Source: Pseudaeromonas paramecii (GTDB lineage Bacteria; Pseudomonadota; Gammaproteobacteria; Enterobacterales; Aeromonadaceae). Taken from it: a DNA stretch of 64,000 nucleotides. Below, piece by piece: positions 1 to 8,411 of this stretch. Each line of letters starts with the position of its first letter. Position 1 is the stretch's first letter. The position numbers were made by a program, and so were the translations under genes. Below the pieces are notes generated by a model, which worked only from the letters and a program-made list of their open reading frames with translations, was not told where the DNA came from and made no database searches. The DNA lies in the NCBI RefSeq assembly GCF_039540575.1, contig NZ_BAABFC010000001.1, positions 186,001 through 250,000 of the forward strand, given 5' to 3'.

Positions 1-2
1 AA

Positions 3-1412
3 CTGGTGGAGGGCATCTGCCAGGGCGGCGTCTCCTTGTTCCAGCTGGTCAACGATGTGCTGGATTTCTCCAAGATTGAAGCCGGCAAGATGGAGATCCA
101 GTACAGCAACGTGGAGTTGCGCAGTCTGCTGGAGGGGGTATGCAACCTGTTCGAGCAGCAGGCCACCCAGAAGGGATTGCAGTTTGGCCTGAGCATAGCG
201 CCAGACGTGCCGCGGATGCTCAGTTGTGACCAAACCCGCTTGCGCCAGGTGTTGCAGAATCTGCTCTCCAATGCGGTCAAGTTCACCGAGCGGGGTCGGG
301 TGCACATGGCGGTGCGGATGACGGAGCCCAATCCGGCCGGCCGGGATCTGATGTTTCAGATCATCGACAGCGGTATCGGCATCCGGGACGAGGAGCAGGG
401 CAAGTTGTTCGAGGAGTTCCATCAGATGGATCCCGCCCTCAACCGCCGTTTTGGCGGGAGCGGGCTGGGACTGGCCATCGCCGCCCGTCTGGTGCAGATG
501 ATGGAGGGCTCCATCGGTTGTCAGTCTCGCTACGGCGAAGGCAGCACCTTTTGGTTCACCTTGCCGTATCAGCGCCTCTCCCTGCCAGCCACCGTCGCCC
601 ACAGCGCCGTAGCGGCCCAGCTGGAAGGAAAAATACTCCTGGTGGAAGACAGTCCCACCAACCAGATGGTGGCGTCGGCCCTGCTGTCCAAGGTGGGGTG
701 CCAGATCACTGTGGTGGACAACGGTCAGGATGCCATCGCCGCCGTCACGGCTCAGCCCTTCGATCTGGTGCTGATGGATGTGTCCATGCCCGGCATGGAT
801 GGTCTGGAAGCCACGCGGCGGATCCGCGCCATCATGGGCCCCCCCTCCGCCGTGCCTATCATCGCCATGACGGCCCATGCGTTTGCCGAAGACAAGGCGG
901 CCTGTCTGGCCGCTGGCATGAATGATTACCTCACCAAGCCGCTACACCGCGAACAGCTGCATGCCATGCTGGCGCGCTGGCTGCAGCAGCAGGGTGGCAG
1001 CCCAGTGGGTGAGCCTGTGCCGGCTGCGTCGGAGAAGAGCCTGCCCATCATAGATGAGCAGGTCTTGGCACAGCTGGCCAATGACACCAGTGAAGCCGTC
1101 TTACTCAAGGTGCTGGATCTCTTCTTGGCCGAGTCCAAGAATAATCTGACGGCCCTGGAGGCTTGTCTGGTCAATCGAGATTGGCAGCAATTTACCAAGC
1201 TGGCCCATGCTATTAAGAGCAGTGCCGGGGCCATGGGCGCCAAGGCGTTGCATCAGGTCAGCAGCCAGCTTGAGCAGTTATCCCGACAGGGGGAGCGGGA
1301 CAAACTCGCCGCCCTGTGTCAGGAGCTTGCGCAGATCCAGGCGCAAACTCGCCTGGCGCTGGAGGCGCATTTTCAGGGTCGCATGGCCAATCCGCCACAG
1401 GACAAGGGTTAG
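3..1412 (+). CDS. hybrid sensor histidine kinase, C-terminal part (cut by window edge)
   Basis: The frame is open to the left edge, so the start and any sensor or membrane region are missing. The visible part begins in the second helix of a HisKA dimerisation domain (LVNDVLDFSKIEAGK). A HATPase domain follows with N-box LLSNAVKF, G1 DSGIGI and G2 GGSGLGL. Next comes a receiver domain with the phospho-acceptor Asp in LVLMDVSMPGMDG (codon at 777) and the conserved Lys in TKPLH. The protein ends in an HPt domain, HAIKSSAGAMG, with the His at codon 1206. This is the His-Asp-His layout of BarA or ArcB-type phosphorelay kinases. All active residues visible are intact. The signal sensed cannot be told without the N-terminus, and no cognate regulator is next door. 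Confidence 0.93.
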   Translation: MVEGICQGGVSLFQLVNDVLDFSKIEAGKMEIQYSNVELRSLLEGVCNLFEQQATQKGLQFGLSIAPDVPRMLSCDQTRLRQVLQNLLSNAVKFTERGRVHMAVRMTEPNPAGRDLMFQIIDSGIGIRDEEQGKLFEEFHQMDPALNRRFGGSGLGLAIAARLVQMMEGSIGCQSRYGEGSTFWFTLPYQRLSLPATVAHSAVAAQLEGKILLVEDSPTNQMVASALLSKVGCQITVVDNGQDAIAAVTAQPFDLVLMDVSMPGMDGLEATRRIRAIMGPPSAVPIIAMTAHAFAEDKAACLAAGMNDYLTKPLHREQLHAMLARWLQQQGGSPVGEPVPAASEKSLPIIDEQVLAQLANDTSEAVLLKVLDLFLAESKNNLTALEACLVNRDWQQFTKLAHAIKSSAGAMGAKALHQVSSQLEQLSRQGERDKLAALCQELAQIQAQTRLALEAHFQGRMANPPQDKG

Positions 1413-1535
1413 ACGTTCACGCTGTCTATACACAAAAAAGACGTTAAATCATCGCATTAAATGGCACAAAAGGTAGAATCCTTCCCCCGCAGTCTGCCAG
1501 AACCGAGCTGGCCTTGAGGATAAGAGGAGACAATC

Positions 1536-3230
1536 GTGGACAAGATCTGGCTGCAGCGGTATCCCGCCGGGGTACCTGCCGAGATTAATCCCGATGCCCA
1601 CCCATCGCTGGTCGGGCTGTTTGAAGAAACCGTCCGTCGTTATCAGGATCAGCCTGCGTTTATCAACATGGGTGAGGTGCTGACCTATCGGGGGCTGGAG
1701 GAGCAAAGCCGTGCCTTTGCCGCCTATCTGCAACAGGGGCTCAAGCTGCGCAAGGGGGAGCGGATCGCCCTGATGATGCCCAACCTGCTGCAGTATCCCA
1801 TCGCTCTGTTTGGCGCCTTGCGGGCCGGACTCGTGGTGGTCAATGTCAACCCGCTATACACTCCACGGGAGCTGGAACATCAGCTCAAGGATTCCGGGGC
1901 CACGGCCATCGTCATCGTCTCCAACTTTGCCAATACCCTGGAGAAGGTGGTCTACAACACGGATGTCAAACACGTCATCCTCACCCGCATGGGGGATCAG
2001 CTGGGCTTGGCGCGCGGCACCCTGGTCAACTTTGTGGTCAAGTACATCAAGAAGCTGATCCCCAAGTACGATCTGCCTGGCGCCATCTCCCTGCGCCGCG
2101 CCCTGGCACAGGGGCGGCGGATGCAGTATGTCAAACCCAGGATCCACAACGACGATCTGGCCTTCTTGCAATACACGGGCGGCACGACCGGGCTGCCTAA
2201 AGGCGCCATGTTGACTCACCGCAACGTGCAGGCCAATGTGGAGCAGAGCGTTACCTTTTACCTGCCCGCCTTGCGGGATGGCCAGGAGCTGGTGGTCACC
2301 GCCTTGCCGCTCTATCACATCTTTGCCCTGACGGTGAACTGCCTGGCCTTCATGCGCCTGGGGGCGGCCAACCTGCTGATCACCAACCCCAGAGACATTC
2401 CCGGGCTGGTGAAGGAGTTGCGCAAGTACCGGCCCAGTTGTATCACCGGGGTCAATACCCTGTTCAATGCACTCCTGAACAACGAAGACTTCCGCGAGCT
2501 GGATTTCAGTGAGCTGCGGCTGGTGGTCGGCGGTGGCATGTCGGTGCAGCATGCGGTGGCCGAGCGCTGGGAATCCCTCACCAAGACCCGGCTGATCGAA
2601 GGCTATGGGCTGACCGAGTGCTCGCCCCTGGTTTGTAGCAATCCCTATGATCTGCTCAAACACACCGGGGGCATAGGTTTGCCCGTGGCTTCCACCGAGG
2701 TTCGTCTGGTGGATGATGCCGGTGAAGAGGTCACGGGAGAAGAACAAGCGGGCGAGTTGCAGGTACGAGGTCCTCAGGTGATGCAGGGCTATTGGCAACG
2801 ACCGGAGGCCACCTCGGAGGTGCTGACGGCCGATGGCTGGCTGAAGACAGGTGATATCGTGATGTGGCAGGCTGGCATGCTACGCATCGTGGATCGCAAG
2901 AAGGACATGATTTTGGTGTCCGGTTTCAACGTATATCCCAACGAGATCGAAGACGTGGTGGCCATGCATCCTCAGGTGCTGGAGGTGGCGGCCATAGGTA
3001 TCCCGTCGGATCTGACCGGCGAGCAGGTCAAGATCTTCGTGGTTCGCAAGGAGGGCACCTTGAATGAGGCGGCCTTGCGGGCCCATTGCCGTAAACATTT
3101 GACTGCGTACAAGGTGCCCAAGCTGATAGAATTCCGCACTGAGCTACCCAAGAGCAATGTGGGCAAGATTCTGCGCCGGGTCCTGCGGGACGAGGCGCTG
3201 CAGCACATACAGGCGGAGTCCGCCGAATAA
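1536..3230 (+). CDS. fadD: long-chain fatty acid--CoA ligase
   Basis: A 564-residue acyl-CoA synthetase of the ANL superfamily, which activates long-chain fatty acids with ATP and CoA at the inner membrane for beta-oxidation or phospholipid incorporation. The P-loop-like AMP-binding motif YTGGTTGLPKGAML lies near residue 212, and the ATP/AMP motif GYGLTECSP is near residue 357. The acid motif GWLKTGDIV and the DRKKDMI hinge follow, with the C-terminal Lys in PKSNVGKILRR. The length and the N-terminal MDKIWLQRYP match enterobacterial FadD. The start is GTG with TAAGAGGAGA seven bases upstream. A short GC-rich hairpin followed by a T-rich run comes after the stop. I saw no convincing FadR operator in the 123 bases before it. 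Confidence 0.95.
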   Translation: MDKIWLQRYPAGVPAEINPDAHPSLVGLFEETVRRYQDQPAFINMGEVLTYRGLEEQSRAFAAYLQQGLKLRKGERIALMMPNLLQYPIALFGALRAGLVVVNVNPLYTPRELEHQLKDSGATAIVIVSNFANTLEKVVYNTDVKHVILTRMGDQLGLARGTLVNFVVKYIKKLIPKYDLPGAISLRRALAQGRRMQYVKPRIHNDDLAFLQYTGGTTGLPKGAMLTHRNVQANVEQSVTFYLPALRDGQELVVTALPLYHIFALTVNCLAFMRLGAANLLITNPRDIPGLVKELRKYRPSCITGVNTLFNALLNNEDFRELDFSELRLVVGGGMSVQHAVAERWESLTKTRLIEGYGLTECSPLVCSNPYDLLKHTGGIGLPVASTEVRLVDDAGEEVTGEEQAGELQVRGPQVMQGYWQRPEATSEVLTADGWLKTGDIVMWQAGMLRIVDRKKDMILVSGFNVYPNEIEDVVAMHPQVLEVAAIGIPSDLTGEQVKIFVVRKEGTLNEAALRAHCRKHLTAYKVPKLIEFRTELPKSNVGKILRRVLRDEALQHIQAESAE

Positions 3231-3240
3231 CCAGATGTCA

Positions 3241-3265
3241 GGGGGAGGGTGATGCCTCCCTTTTC
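3241..3265 (+). terminator. probable rho-independent terminator after fadD
   Basis: GGGAGG and CCTCCC pair across a short loop and are followed by TTTTCCTT. It sits between the fadD stop and the rnd start, which argues for the later rnd start codon. Confidence 0.6.
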
Positions 3266-3296
3266 CTTATCTCACCTGACCAAGAGCACGCTTGTC

Positions 3297-4406
3297 ATGG
3301 ATTACCAGATTATCTCCTCCACCGAGGCCCTCCAGGCCTATTGCAGCCAGCTGGTTGATGGCCCCCTGTTTGTCGATACCGAGTTCGTCCGTACCCGCAG
3401 CTTCTATCCCAAGCTGGGGCTGTTTCAAGTGTTTGATGGCCAGCAGCTGGCGCTTGTGGATCCCCTGGGCGTGGGGGACATGAGCCCCCTGTGGCAGCGT
3501 CTGCTTAGCGCCCCGCAGCCTGTGGTGCTCTATGCCGCCAGCGAGGATCTGGAGGTCATACTGCACCAGGCCGGCGCTTTGCCCTCCAAGCTGCATGATG
3601 CCCAACTGGCGGCCGCCTTTACCGGGCACGGCATGTCGGTCGGCTTCAACGCCATGACTCAGGCATTGCTGCAGGTGACCCTGGCCAAGGAGCAGGCCCG
3701 CACCGACTGGCTGGCGCGCCCCTTGACCCCGGAACAGCTGATGTACGCGGCGGCGGACGTGCATTATCTGCAGCCCTTGTACGAACAGTTGATGAGCCAG
3801 GTCAACGCATTGGGTCGCCTGGCCTGGTTTGAGGAAGAGTGCCAGGAACTGATGGCTCGCAAACAAGAGCGGGGCGATCCGGCCCAGGCCTACCGGGAGG
3901 TGGGTAATGCCTGGCTGCTTGGCAGCAAGCAGCTGGCGGTGCTGCAGCGATTGGCGACCTGGCGTGAGGAAGAGGCGCGCCGCCGGGACCTGGCGCTGAA
4001 CTTCGTGGTCAAGGAGACGCATCTGTTCGCCGTGGCGCAACAGCTGCCGACTCAGCTGCGTCAGCTGGAGGGCTTGGGGCTGCTGCCGTCGGAGATCCGC
4101 ACCCATGGCCGCACTCTGCTGCGTCTGGTGCAAGAAGCGGTACAGAGCGATCCCGCCAGCTGGCCGGCCCGCCTGCAACGACTGGTGGATCATCCCCACT
4201 ACAAGCGCGAGCTCAAGCGCATCAAGGCCAAGGTGGAGCAGGTGGCCCTGGCGCAGCAGTTGCCAGCGGAATTCATCGCCTCCAAGAAGATCATCCACCA
4301 GTACCTGACCTGGTTGTGGTTGCTCAATGACGACGAACGGGCACAAAGCACCCCGCGGATCCTGCGGGGCTGGCGTCAGCAATTGCTGGGCTCACTGGCG
4401 GAGTAA
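3297..4406 (+). CDS. rnd: ribonuclease D
   Basis: A 369-residue 3'-5' exoribonuclease of the DEDDy family, acting in tRNA 3'-end maturation. ExoI carries FVDTEFVRT (Asp and Glu metal ligands) and ExoII carries YAASEDLEVI. ExoIII is YAAADVHYLQPLY with the catalytic Tyr and Asp. Two HRDC-type helical domains follow in the C-terminal half. The ATG at 3297 gives MDYQIISS, which aligns with E. coli RNase D (375 residues). A GTG 48 bases upstream would place 16 extra residues inside the fadD terminator and is less likely. The gene converges with minE, sharing a hairpin between them. Confidence 0.93.
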   Translation: MDYQIISSTEALQAYCSQLVDGPLFVDTEFVRTRSFYPKLGLFQVFDGQQLALVDPLGVGDMSPLWQRLLSAPQPVVLYAASEDLEVILHQAGALPSKLHDAQLAAAFTGHGMSVGFNAMTQALLQVTLAKEQARTDWLARPLTPEQLMYAAADVHYLQPLYEQLMSQVNALGRLAWFEEECQELMARKQERGDPAQAYREVGNAWLLGSKQLAVLQRLATWREEEARRRDLALNFVVKETHLFAVAQQLPTQLRQLEGLGLLPSEIRTHGRTLLRLVQEAVQSDPASWPARLQRLVDHPHYKRELKRIKAKVEQVALAQQLPAEFIASKKIIHQYLTWLWLLNDDERAQSTPRILRGWRQQLLGSLAE

Positions 4407-4430
4407 CCTCAAGCCACTGGAATACGCGAT

Positions 4431-4461
4431 AAAAAAACGCAGCCAGCTGGCTGCGTTTTTT
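4431..4461. terminator. bidirectional rho-independent terminator between rnd and minE
   Basis: AAAAAACGCAGCCAG is mirrored by CTGGCTGCGTTTTTT. The perfect stem has A and T tracts on both sides, so it can end both convergent transcripts. Confidence 0.9.
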
Positions 4462-4473
4462 CACGGCGCACCG

Positions 4474-4773
4474 TCAGGCGGCGGGCGCATCCTTGTCTTT
4501 CTCTTTTTCCTTGTCCTTGTCGTCCGAGAGCATGATGTTGAGCTCCAGCACGGAGAGCTCATCGCCTTTCTTGTCCAACTGGACCGTTACCTGCTCGGGA
4601 TCGATGGCCACGTATTTGCGGATCACATCCAGCAGATCCTGCTTGAGTTGCGGCAGGTAGTCCGGGCCGCCCCGGGTGCTGCGCTCGTGAGCGACTATGA
4701 TCTGCAGGCGCTCCTTGGCGAACTTGGCAGTCTGCTCCTTACGCGGTTTAAGAAAAAAATCTAACAGTGACAT
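4474..4773 (-). CDS. minE: cell division topological specificity factor MinE
   Basis: A 99-residue protein that stimulates MinD ATPase and drives pole-to-pole oscillation so that MinC blocks Z-rings away from mid-cell. The N-terminal membrane-binding helix MSLLDFFL is followed by the MinD-contacting segment AKERLQIIVAHER and the dimerising topological-specificity domain. The C-terminus carries an extra Lys/Asp/Glu-rich tail (DDKDKEKEKDKD) not found in the 88-residue E. coli protein. It is last in a minC-minD-minE operon on the minus strand, two bases after minD. Confidence 0.96.
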   Translation of the reverse strand: MSLLDFFLKPRKEQTAKFAKERLQIIVAHERSTRGGPDYLPQLKQDLLDVIRKYVAIDPEQVTVQLDKKGDELSVLELNIMLSDDKDKEKEKDKDAPAA

Positions 4774-4775
4774 GC

Positions 4776-5588
4776 TTAACTCCCGAACAGTCGCGTAAAG
4801 AAGCCTTTCTTCTCTTCCTCCAAGAAGCGGAAGTCCCGCTTCTCACCCAGCAGCCGCGCCACCGCATCGTCGTAGGCCTGGCCGGCATCGGACTCGGCGT
4901 CCAGAATGACAGGCTCGCCGGAGTTGGAGGCCCGCAGCACCGCCTGAGACTCGGGGATCACCCCCAGCAGCGGGATGGCCAGGATCTCCTGCACATCCTG
5001 TACGCTCAGCATGTCACCACGGTTGACGCGGGTGGGGGCGTAGCGGGTCAGCAGCAGGTGCTCCTTGATGGGCTCCAGACCCAGCTCGGCTCGCCGCGAC
5101 TTGGAGGCCAGGATCCCCAGGATGCGATCGGAATCGCGCACCGAGGAGACCTCCGGGTTGGTGGTGACGATGGCTTCATCGGCAAAATACAGTGCCATCA
5201 GGGCGCCGGTTTCGATGCCGGCCGGGGAGTCACAGACGATGTAGTCAAAGCCCATCTCCTTGAGCTTGCCAATCACCACGTCCACCCCCTCGCGGGTCAG
5301 GGCATCCTTATCCCGAGTCTGCGACGCCGGCAGGATGAAGAGGTTTTCCACCCGCTTGTCCTTGATCAGGGCCTGGTTGAGGTTGGCTTCGCCATTGATG
5401 ACGTTGACGAAGTCATACACCACCCGACGCTCACATCCCATGATGAGGTCGAGGTTACGCAGACCGATGTCGAAGTCGATCACCACCGTTTTGTTGCCAC
5501 GCTGGGCCAGCCCGGTCGAAATGGCCGCGCTGCTGGTGGTCTTGCCGACGCCGCCTTTACCGGAGGTCACGACGATAATTCGAGCCAT
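4776..5588 (-). CDS. minD: septum site-determining ATPase MinD
   Basis: A 270-residue ParA-family ATPase that recruits MinC to the membrane and is released by MinE. The deviant Walker A motif KGGVGKTT lies at residues 10-17, and the second Walker segment is FDIGLRNLD. The DSPAGIE switch and the C-terminal amphipathic membrane-targeting helix KKGFFTRLFGS are all present. The length equals that of E. coli MinD. It lies 20 bases downstream of minC and two bases before minE, so translation is probably coupled. Confidence 0.98.
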   Translation of the reverse strand: MARIIVVTSGKGGVGKTTSSAAISTGLAQRGNKTVVIDFDIGLRNLDLIMGCERRVVYDFVNVINGEANLNQALIKDKRVENLFILPASQTRDKDALTREGVDVVIGKLKEMGFDYIVCDSPAGIETGALMALYFADEAIVTTNPEVSSVRDSDRILGILASKSRRAELGLEPIKEHLLLTRYAPTRVNRGDMLSVQDVQEILAIPLLGVIPESQAVLRASNSGEPVILDAESDAGQAYDDAVARLLGEKRDFRFLEEEKKGFFTRLFGS

Positions 5589-5608
5589 TGCTGCTTTCCT
5601 TGTAATCG

Positions 5609-6313
5609 TTAAGACTGCAGTCTTTCAAAAATGAGTTTGTCCTGCTCCAGTCGGATCTGGGTTTCCTGATCCAGGCTGGCATCGGGCAGGGCATCTCGTA
5701 CCTGATAGGTGCCGGCGATGGAGACCAGCTCCGCCTCCAGCCCCTGACAAATGATGCGAGCCTGACCGTTGCCACGGGCACCCGCCAGGGCACGGCCACG
5801 CAATACGCCGTAAATGTGGATACTATCATCGGCGATAACCTCGGCACCGTTACTGACGGAACCCAGGATCACCAGTGCACTGCCCTGGGCATAGATCTGC
5901 TGCCCGGAGCGCACATTGCCGTGATGAAAACGGGTGGGCACCAGGGCCTGTGACTCGCTGCGCTGTTCCACCACAGGGGCTTTGGGCTCAGGCTGCGACT
6001 CGACGGGACGACCCGAGGTCATCACCGCCAGCCCGGCGGCCTTGGCGGCAACCTTCATGGCCTCGTCCTTGGCGCCGGTAATGCCCACCAGCACCATGTC
6101 CTGTCCCTCGATCAGGGCACGCAGCTGCTCGAAATCCGGCACGATTTCCAGCTGTTCTACGTTGACGACGAGGGGAGCACAATTGAAAAAACGGGGGGCC
6201 TGGGCGATCTTGCTTTCCAGCAATTCTTTGATTTGACCGAGATCGATATCCACCAGATGCAAAACAGACAGGGTGAAACTACTACCTTTGAGCTCGTTGC
6301 CGCGATCGGCCAT
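5609..6313 (-). CDS. minC: septum site-determining protein MinC
   Basis: A 234-residue inhibitor of FtsZ assembly. The N-terminal alpha/beta domain (residues 1 to about 110) antagonises FtsZ protofilaments. A variable linker rich in Pro and Glu follows, then the C-terminal beta-helix (from about residue 125). That domain shows the glycine turns RSGQQIYAQGSALVILGSV and binds MinD and dimerises. It is first in the min operon. The start at 6313 gives MADRGNELKG with no nearer alternative upstream. It is divergent from ycgL, with about 100 bases of shared promoter space. Confidence 0.96.
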   Translation of the reverse strand: MADRGNELKGSSFTLSVLHLVDIDLGQIKELLESKIAQAPRFFNCAPLVVNVEQLEIVPDFEQLRALIEGQDMVLVGITGAKDEAMKVAAKAAGLAVMTSGRPVESQPEPKAPVVEQRSESQALVPTRFHHGNVRSGQQIYAQGSALVILGSVSNGAEVIADDSIHIYGVLRGRALAGARGNGQARIICQGLEAELVSIAGTYQVRDALPDASLDQETQIRLEQDKLIFERLQS

Positions 6314-6417
6314 TTACCGCACTCCGTTGACGAGGAAAACCCTTATTCTTATTGGCCTCACATGTTATAGTCAGCCCACTTTCGTGGCAACAAACCCCGC
6401 ATATTTTACCTCGATTC

Positions 6418-6705
6418 ATGATCTGTGCCGTGTATAAAAGTCGCAAGAAAGAACAGACCTATCTGTACGTCGAGCGACGGGATGATTTCTCCCGGGTGCC
6501 AGCCGAGCTGATGACGCTGTTTGGCTCGCCCCAATTCGTCATGCTCTTGCCACTGGCAAAGCATGCCAAGCTGCCTGGGGTGGACCCTCAAGCGTTGGCG
6601 GATGCCTTAGCCAAGCAGGGCTTCTTCCTGCAGTTGCCACCGCCGGCGGAGAGCCTGCTGGTGCAGCACAGACGGACCCTTAATCTGGAACCTCACACCA
6701 AGTGA
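6418..6705 (+). CDS. ycgL: YcgL domain protein
   Basis: A 95-residue protein of the YcgL/UPF0745 family, a small alpha/beta fold of unsettled function common in gammaproteobacteria. The start MICAVYKSRKKEQTYLYV is the conserved family N-terminus, so the ATG at 6418 is preferred over a frame extension to 6352. It ends in a 4-base overlap (GTGA) with the following transglycosylase gene, indicating translational coupling. Its position beside minC and ycgN is typical for the order. Confidence 0.92.
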   Translation: MICAVYKSRKKEQTYLYVERRDDFSRVPAELMTLFGSPQFVMLLPLAKHAKLPGVDPQALADALAKQGFFLQLPPPAESLLVQHRRTLNLEPHTK

Positions 6706-7667
6706 AGCCTTGGTTGCTCGGGTGGCTGGGGATGGCCGCTTGTCTATCGGTACAGGCCCAATCGCCCCTGAGCTTCCAGCAGTACGTGCAGGCCCTGCGC
6801 CAGGAAGCCTTGGCGCAAGGCATCCGCCCCCAGACCCTGGCGACGGCCTTTGCCGATGTGCACTTCATCGCGCGGGCGGTCAAGCATGACCGCAGTCAGC
6901 CGGAGCACAAGCTCACCCTGGACGAGTACCTGCCCAAGGCCGTACCGGCCTGGAAGATCAAGCAGGCCAAGCAGCAATACCAGAAACATAGGGTGTTGCT
7001 TACCCGCATCGGTGCCGAGTATGGCGTGGCACCGCGCTTCATCGTTGCCCTGTGGGGTATCGAGACCAACTTCGGCAAGCTCACCGGCGGATTTCCGCTC
7101 ATCTCGTCCCTGACCACCCTGGCTTACGAGGGGCGTCGTGAAGCCTTCTTCAAGCAACAGCTGTTCGCCGCCCTGCAGATCATCGACGAGGGACATATCC
7201 CGGCGGATCAGATGATCGGCTCCTGGGCGGGTGCCATGGGGCAGGTGCAGTTCATGCCCACCTCCTTTTTGCGCTATGCCCAGGATGGCGATGGGGATGG
7301 CCGCAAGGATCTGTGGCACTCCCAGGCGGATGTGTTTGCTTCGGCGGCCAACTATCTGCATCAGGTAGGCTGGCAGGCCAATCAGACCTGGGGACGGGCC
7401 GTGACGCGGCCCAAGGCCCTGGACGCCAAGCTGATGGGGCTGGAGCAACAACGCAGCCTGGCCCAATGGCAGGCCCTGGGGGTGCGCAACGCCTGGGGCG
7501 GCCCCTTGCCCAAGGGGAGCATGCTGGCCAGCCTGATCCAGCCCGATGATGGGGCCGGTCGCAGCTACCTGGTCTACGACAACTACCGGGCCCTGATGCA
7601 CTGGAACCGTTCGCACTATTTCGCCCTGGCGGTCAGCACCCTGGCCGATGCCATCGTGGCCCCCTAG
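6702..7667 (+). CDS. lytic murein transglycosylase, MltB family (SLT_2)
   Basis: A 321-residue periplasmic enzyme that cleaves the MurNAc-GlcNAc bond of peptidoglycan non-hydrolytically, leaving 1,6-anhydro ends. A signal peptide (MKPWLLGWLGMAACLSVQAQ) is followed by the SLT_2 domain with the catalytic Glu in ALWGIETNFG. The family motifs GSWAGAMGQVQFMPTSFLRYA and DGDGDGRKDLW follow. There is no lipobox, so it is likely soluble rather than lipid-anchored. The GTG start overlaps the ycgL stop. It lacks a C-terminal peptidoglycan-binding domain. Confidence 0.9.
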   Translation: MKPWLLGWLGMAACLSVQAQSPLSFQQYVQALRQEALAQGIRPQTLATAFADVHFIARAVKHDRSQPEHKLTLDEYLPKAVPAWKIKQAKQQYQKHRVLLTRIGAEYGVAPRFIVALWGIETNFGKLTGGFPLISSLTTLAYEGRREAFFKQQLFAALQIIDEGHIPADQMIGSWAGAMGQVQFMPTSFLRYAQDGDGDGRKDLWHSQADVFASAANYLHQVGWQANQTWGRAVTRPKALDAKLMGLEQQRSLAQWQALGVRNAWGGPLPKGSMLASLIQPDDGAGRSYLVYDNYRALMHWNRSHYFALAVSTLADAIVAP

Positions 7668-7681
7668 GAAAGAGGCATGCT

Positions 7682-8125
7682 ATGCAAACTGAGGAGATGC
7701 CTTTTTGGCAGCAACTAACGCTGACGCAGATGAGTCAGGCCCAGTGGGAGTCCCTGTGTGATGGCTGTGGCAAGTGCTGCCTGAACAAGCTCATCGACGA
7801 TGAGACAGAGGAGCTGCACTTCACCAACATCGCCTGCGATCTGCTGGATCTGCGGACCTGCCAATGTAAGGACTACCCCAACCGCTTCAAGAAGGTGCCG
7901 GATTGTACCCGGCTGACCCCTGATCTCATCGACGAATTTCACTGGCTGCCGGCCAGCTGTGCCTATCGTCGCCTGGCGGAGGGGCAGCCCTTGCCCGACT
8001 GGCACCCGCTTATCACCGGCAGCCGCAGTGCCATGCATGCCGCCGGCGCCTCGGTGCGGGGCAAGGCCATTCATGAGCGCCATGCCGGCGACTGGGAAGA
8101 CCATATCGTCACCTGGCCGCTGTGA
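7682..8125 (+). CDS. ycgN: YcgN family cysteine-cluster protein
   Basis: A 147-residue member of UPF0260, related to the zinc/iron-chelating cysteine-cluster (CxxCxxCC-type) proteins. The cluster is visible as CDGCGKCC near residues 28-35, with further Cys in CDLLDLRTCQCKDY and in PDCTR. This suggests a bound metal, but the molecular role is unknown. It follows the transglycosylase by 14 bases with an AAAGAGGC ribosome-binding site and ends at a strong terminator, so it is the last gene of a ycgL-led transcript. Confidence 0.9.
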   Translation: MQTEEMPFWQQLTLTQMSQAQWESLCDGCGKCCLNKLIDDETEELHFTNIACDLLDLRTCQCKDYPNRFKKVPDCTRLTPDLIDEFHWLPASCAYRRLAEGQPLPDWHPLITGSRSAMHAAGASVRGKAIHERHAGDWEDHIVTWPL

Positions 8126-8141
8126 CTGTCATCCGATGAAG

Positions 8142-8169
8142 GCGGCCGGACGGGCCGCTTTTTTTTTGC
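8142..8169 (+). terminator. rho-independent terminator after ycgN
   Basis: GCGGCC pairs with GGCCGC across a five-base loop and is followed by a run of about nine T. Confidence 0.9.
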
Positions 8170-8370
8170 CCTGTCTTTTTGGCACTGAACGGGCCCGTCT
8201 GACGGCTCAGCACGGGGCGCCCGCACAGTTTGAGCGCAATCACTGCACCAAGTTGTCGCACTCTCTTGGCACCTATCTTAGCGGTCAAATCCCGCCTGGA
8301 AATCAGGTTATCAATCATAACAATATGTTTTTAAAGAAATAACAATAAAGTTTACTTCGCATCAGCCAGC

Positions 8371-8387
8371 TTGGCACACGACTTGTA
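8371..8387 (+). promoter_or_regulatory. candidate sigma54 (RpoN) promoter for the urea operon
   Basis: TTGGCAC, five bases, then TTGTA. The GG and the final G are spaced exactly as in the -24/-12 consensus (TGGCAC-N5-TTGC), with one mismatch, T for C in the -12 element. It lies just upstream of the allophanate hydrolase start. The assignment fits nitrogen-limited use of urea but is made by eye only. Confidence 0.6.
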
Positions 8388-8406
8388 ATACACACATGTA
8401 TACAAG
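8382..8406 (+). promoter_or_regulatory. candidate GntR/FCD operator, TGTATACA palindrome
   Basis: The perfect palindrome TGTATACA (8397-8404) lies inside a wider inverted repeat of CTTGTA (8382-8387) and TACAAG (8401-8406). TGTATACA-type boxes are typical of FadR-subfamily (FCD) regulators, and such a regulator is encoded in this cluster at 13936-14682. The box overlaps the -12 element and presumed start site of the sigma54-like promoter, so bound repressor would block it. Confidence 0.55.
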
Positions 8407-8411
8407 ATTGG

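Noticed and set aside
1413..1535. FadR operator search upstream of fadD
   Set aside because: Only a weak GAGCTGG half-match was seen; not enough to call a site.
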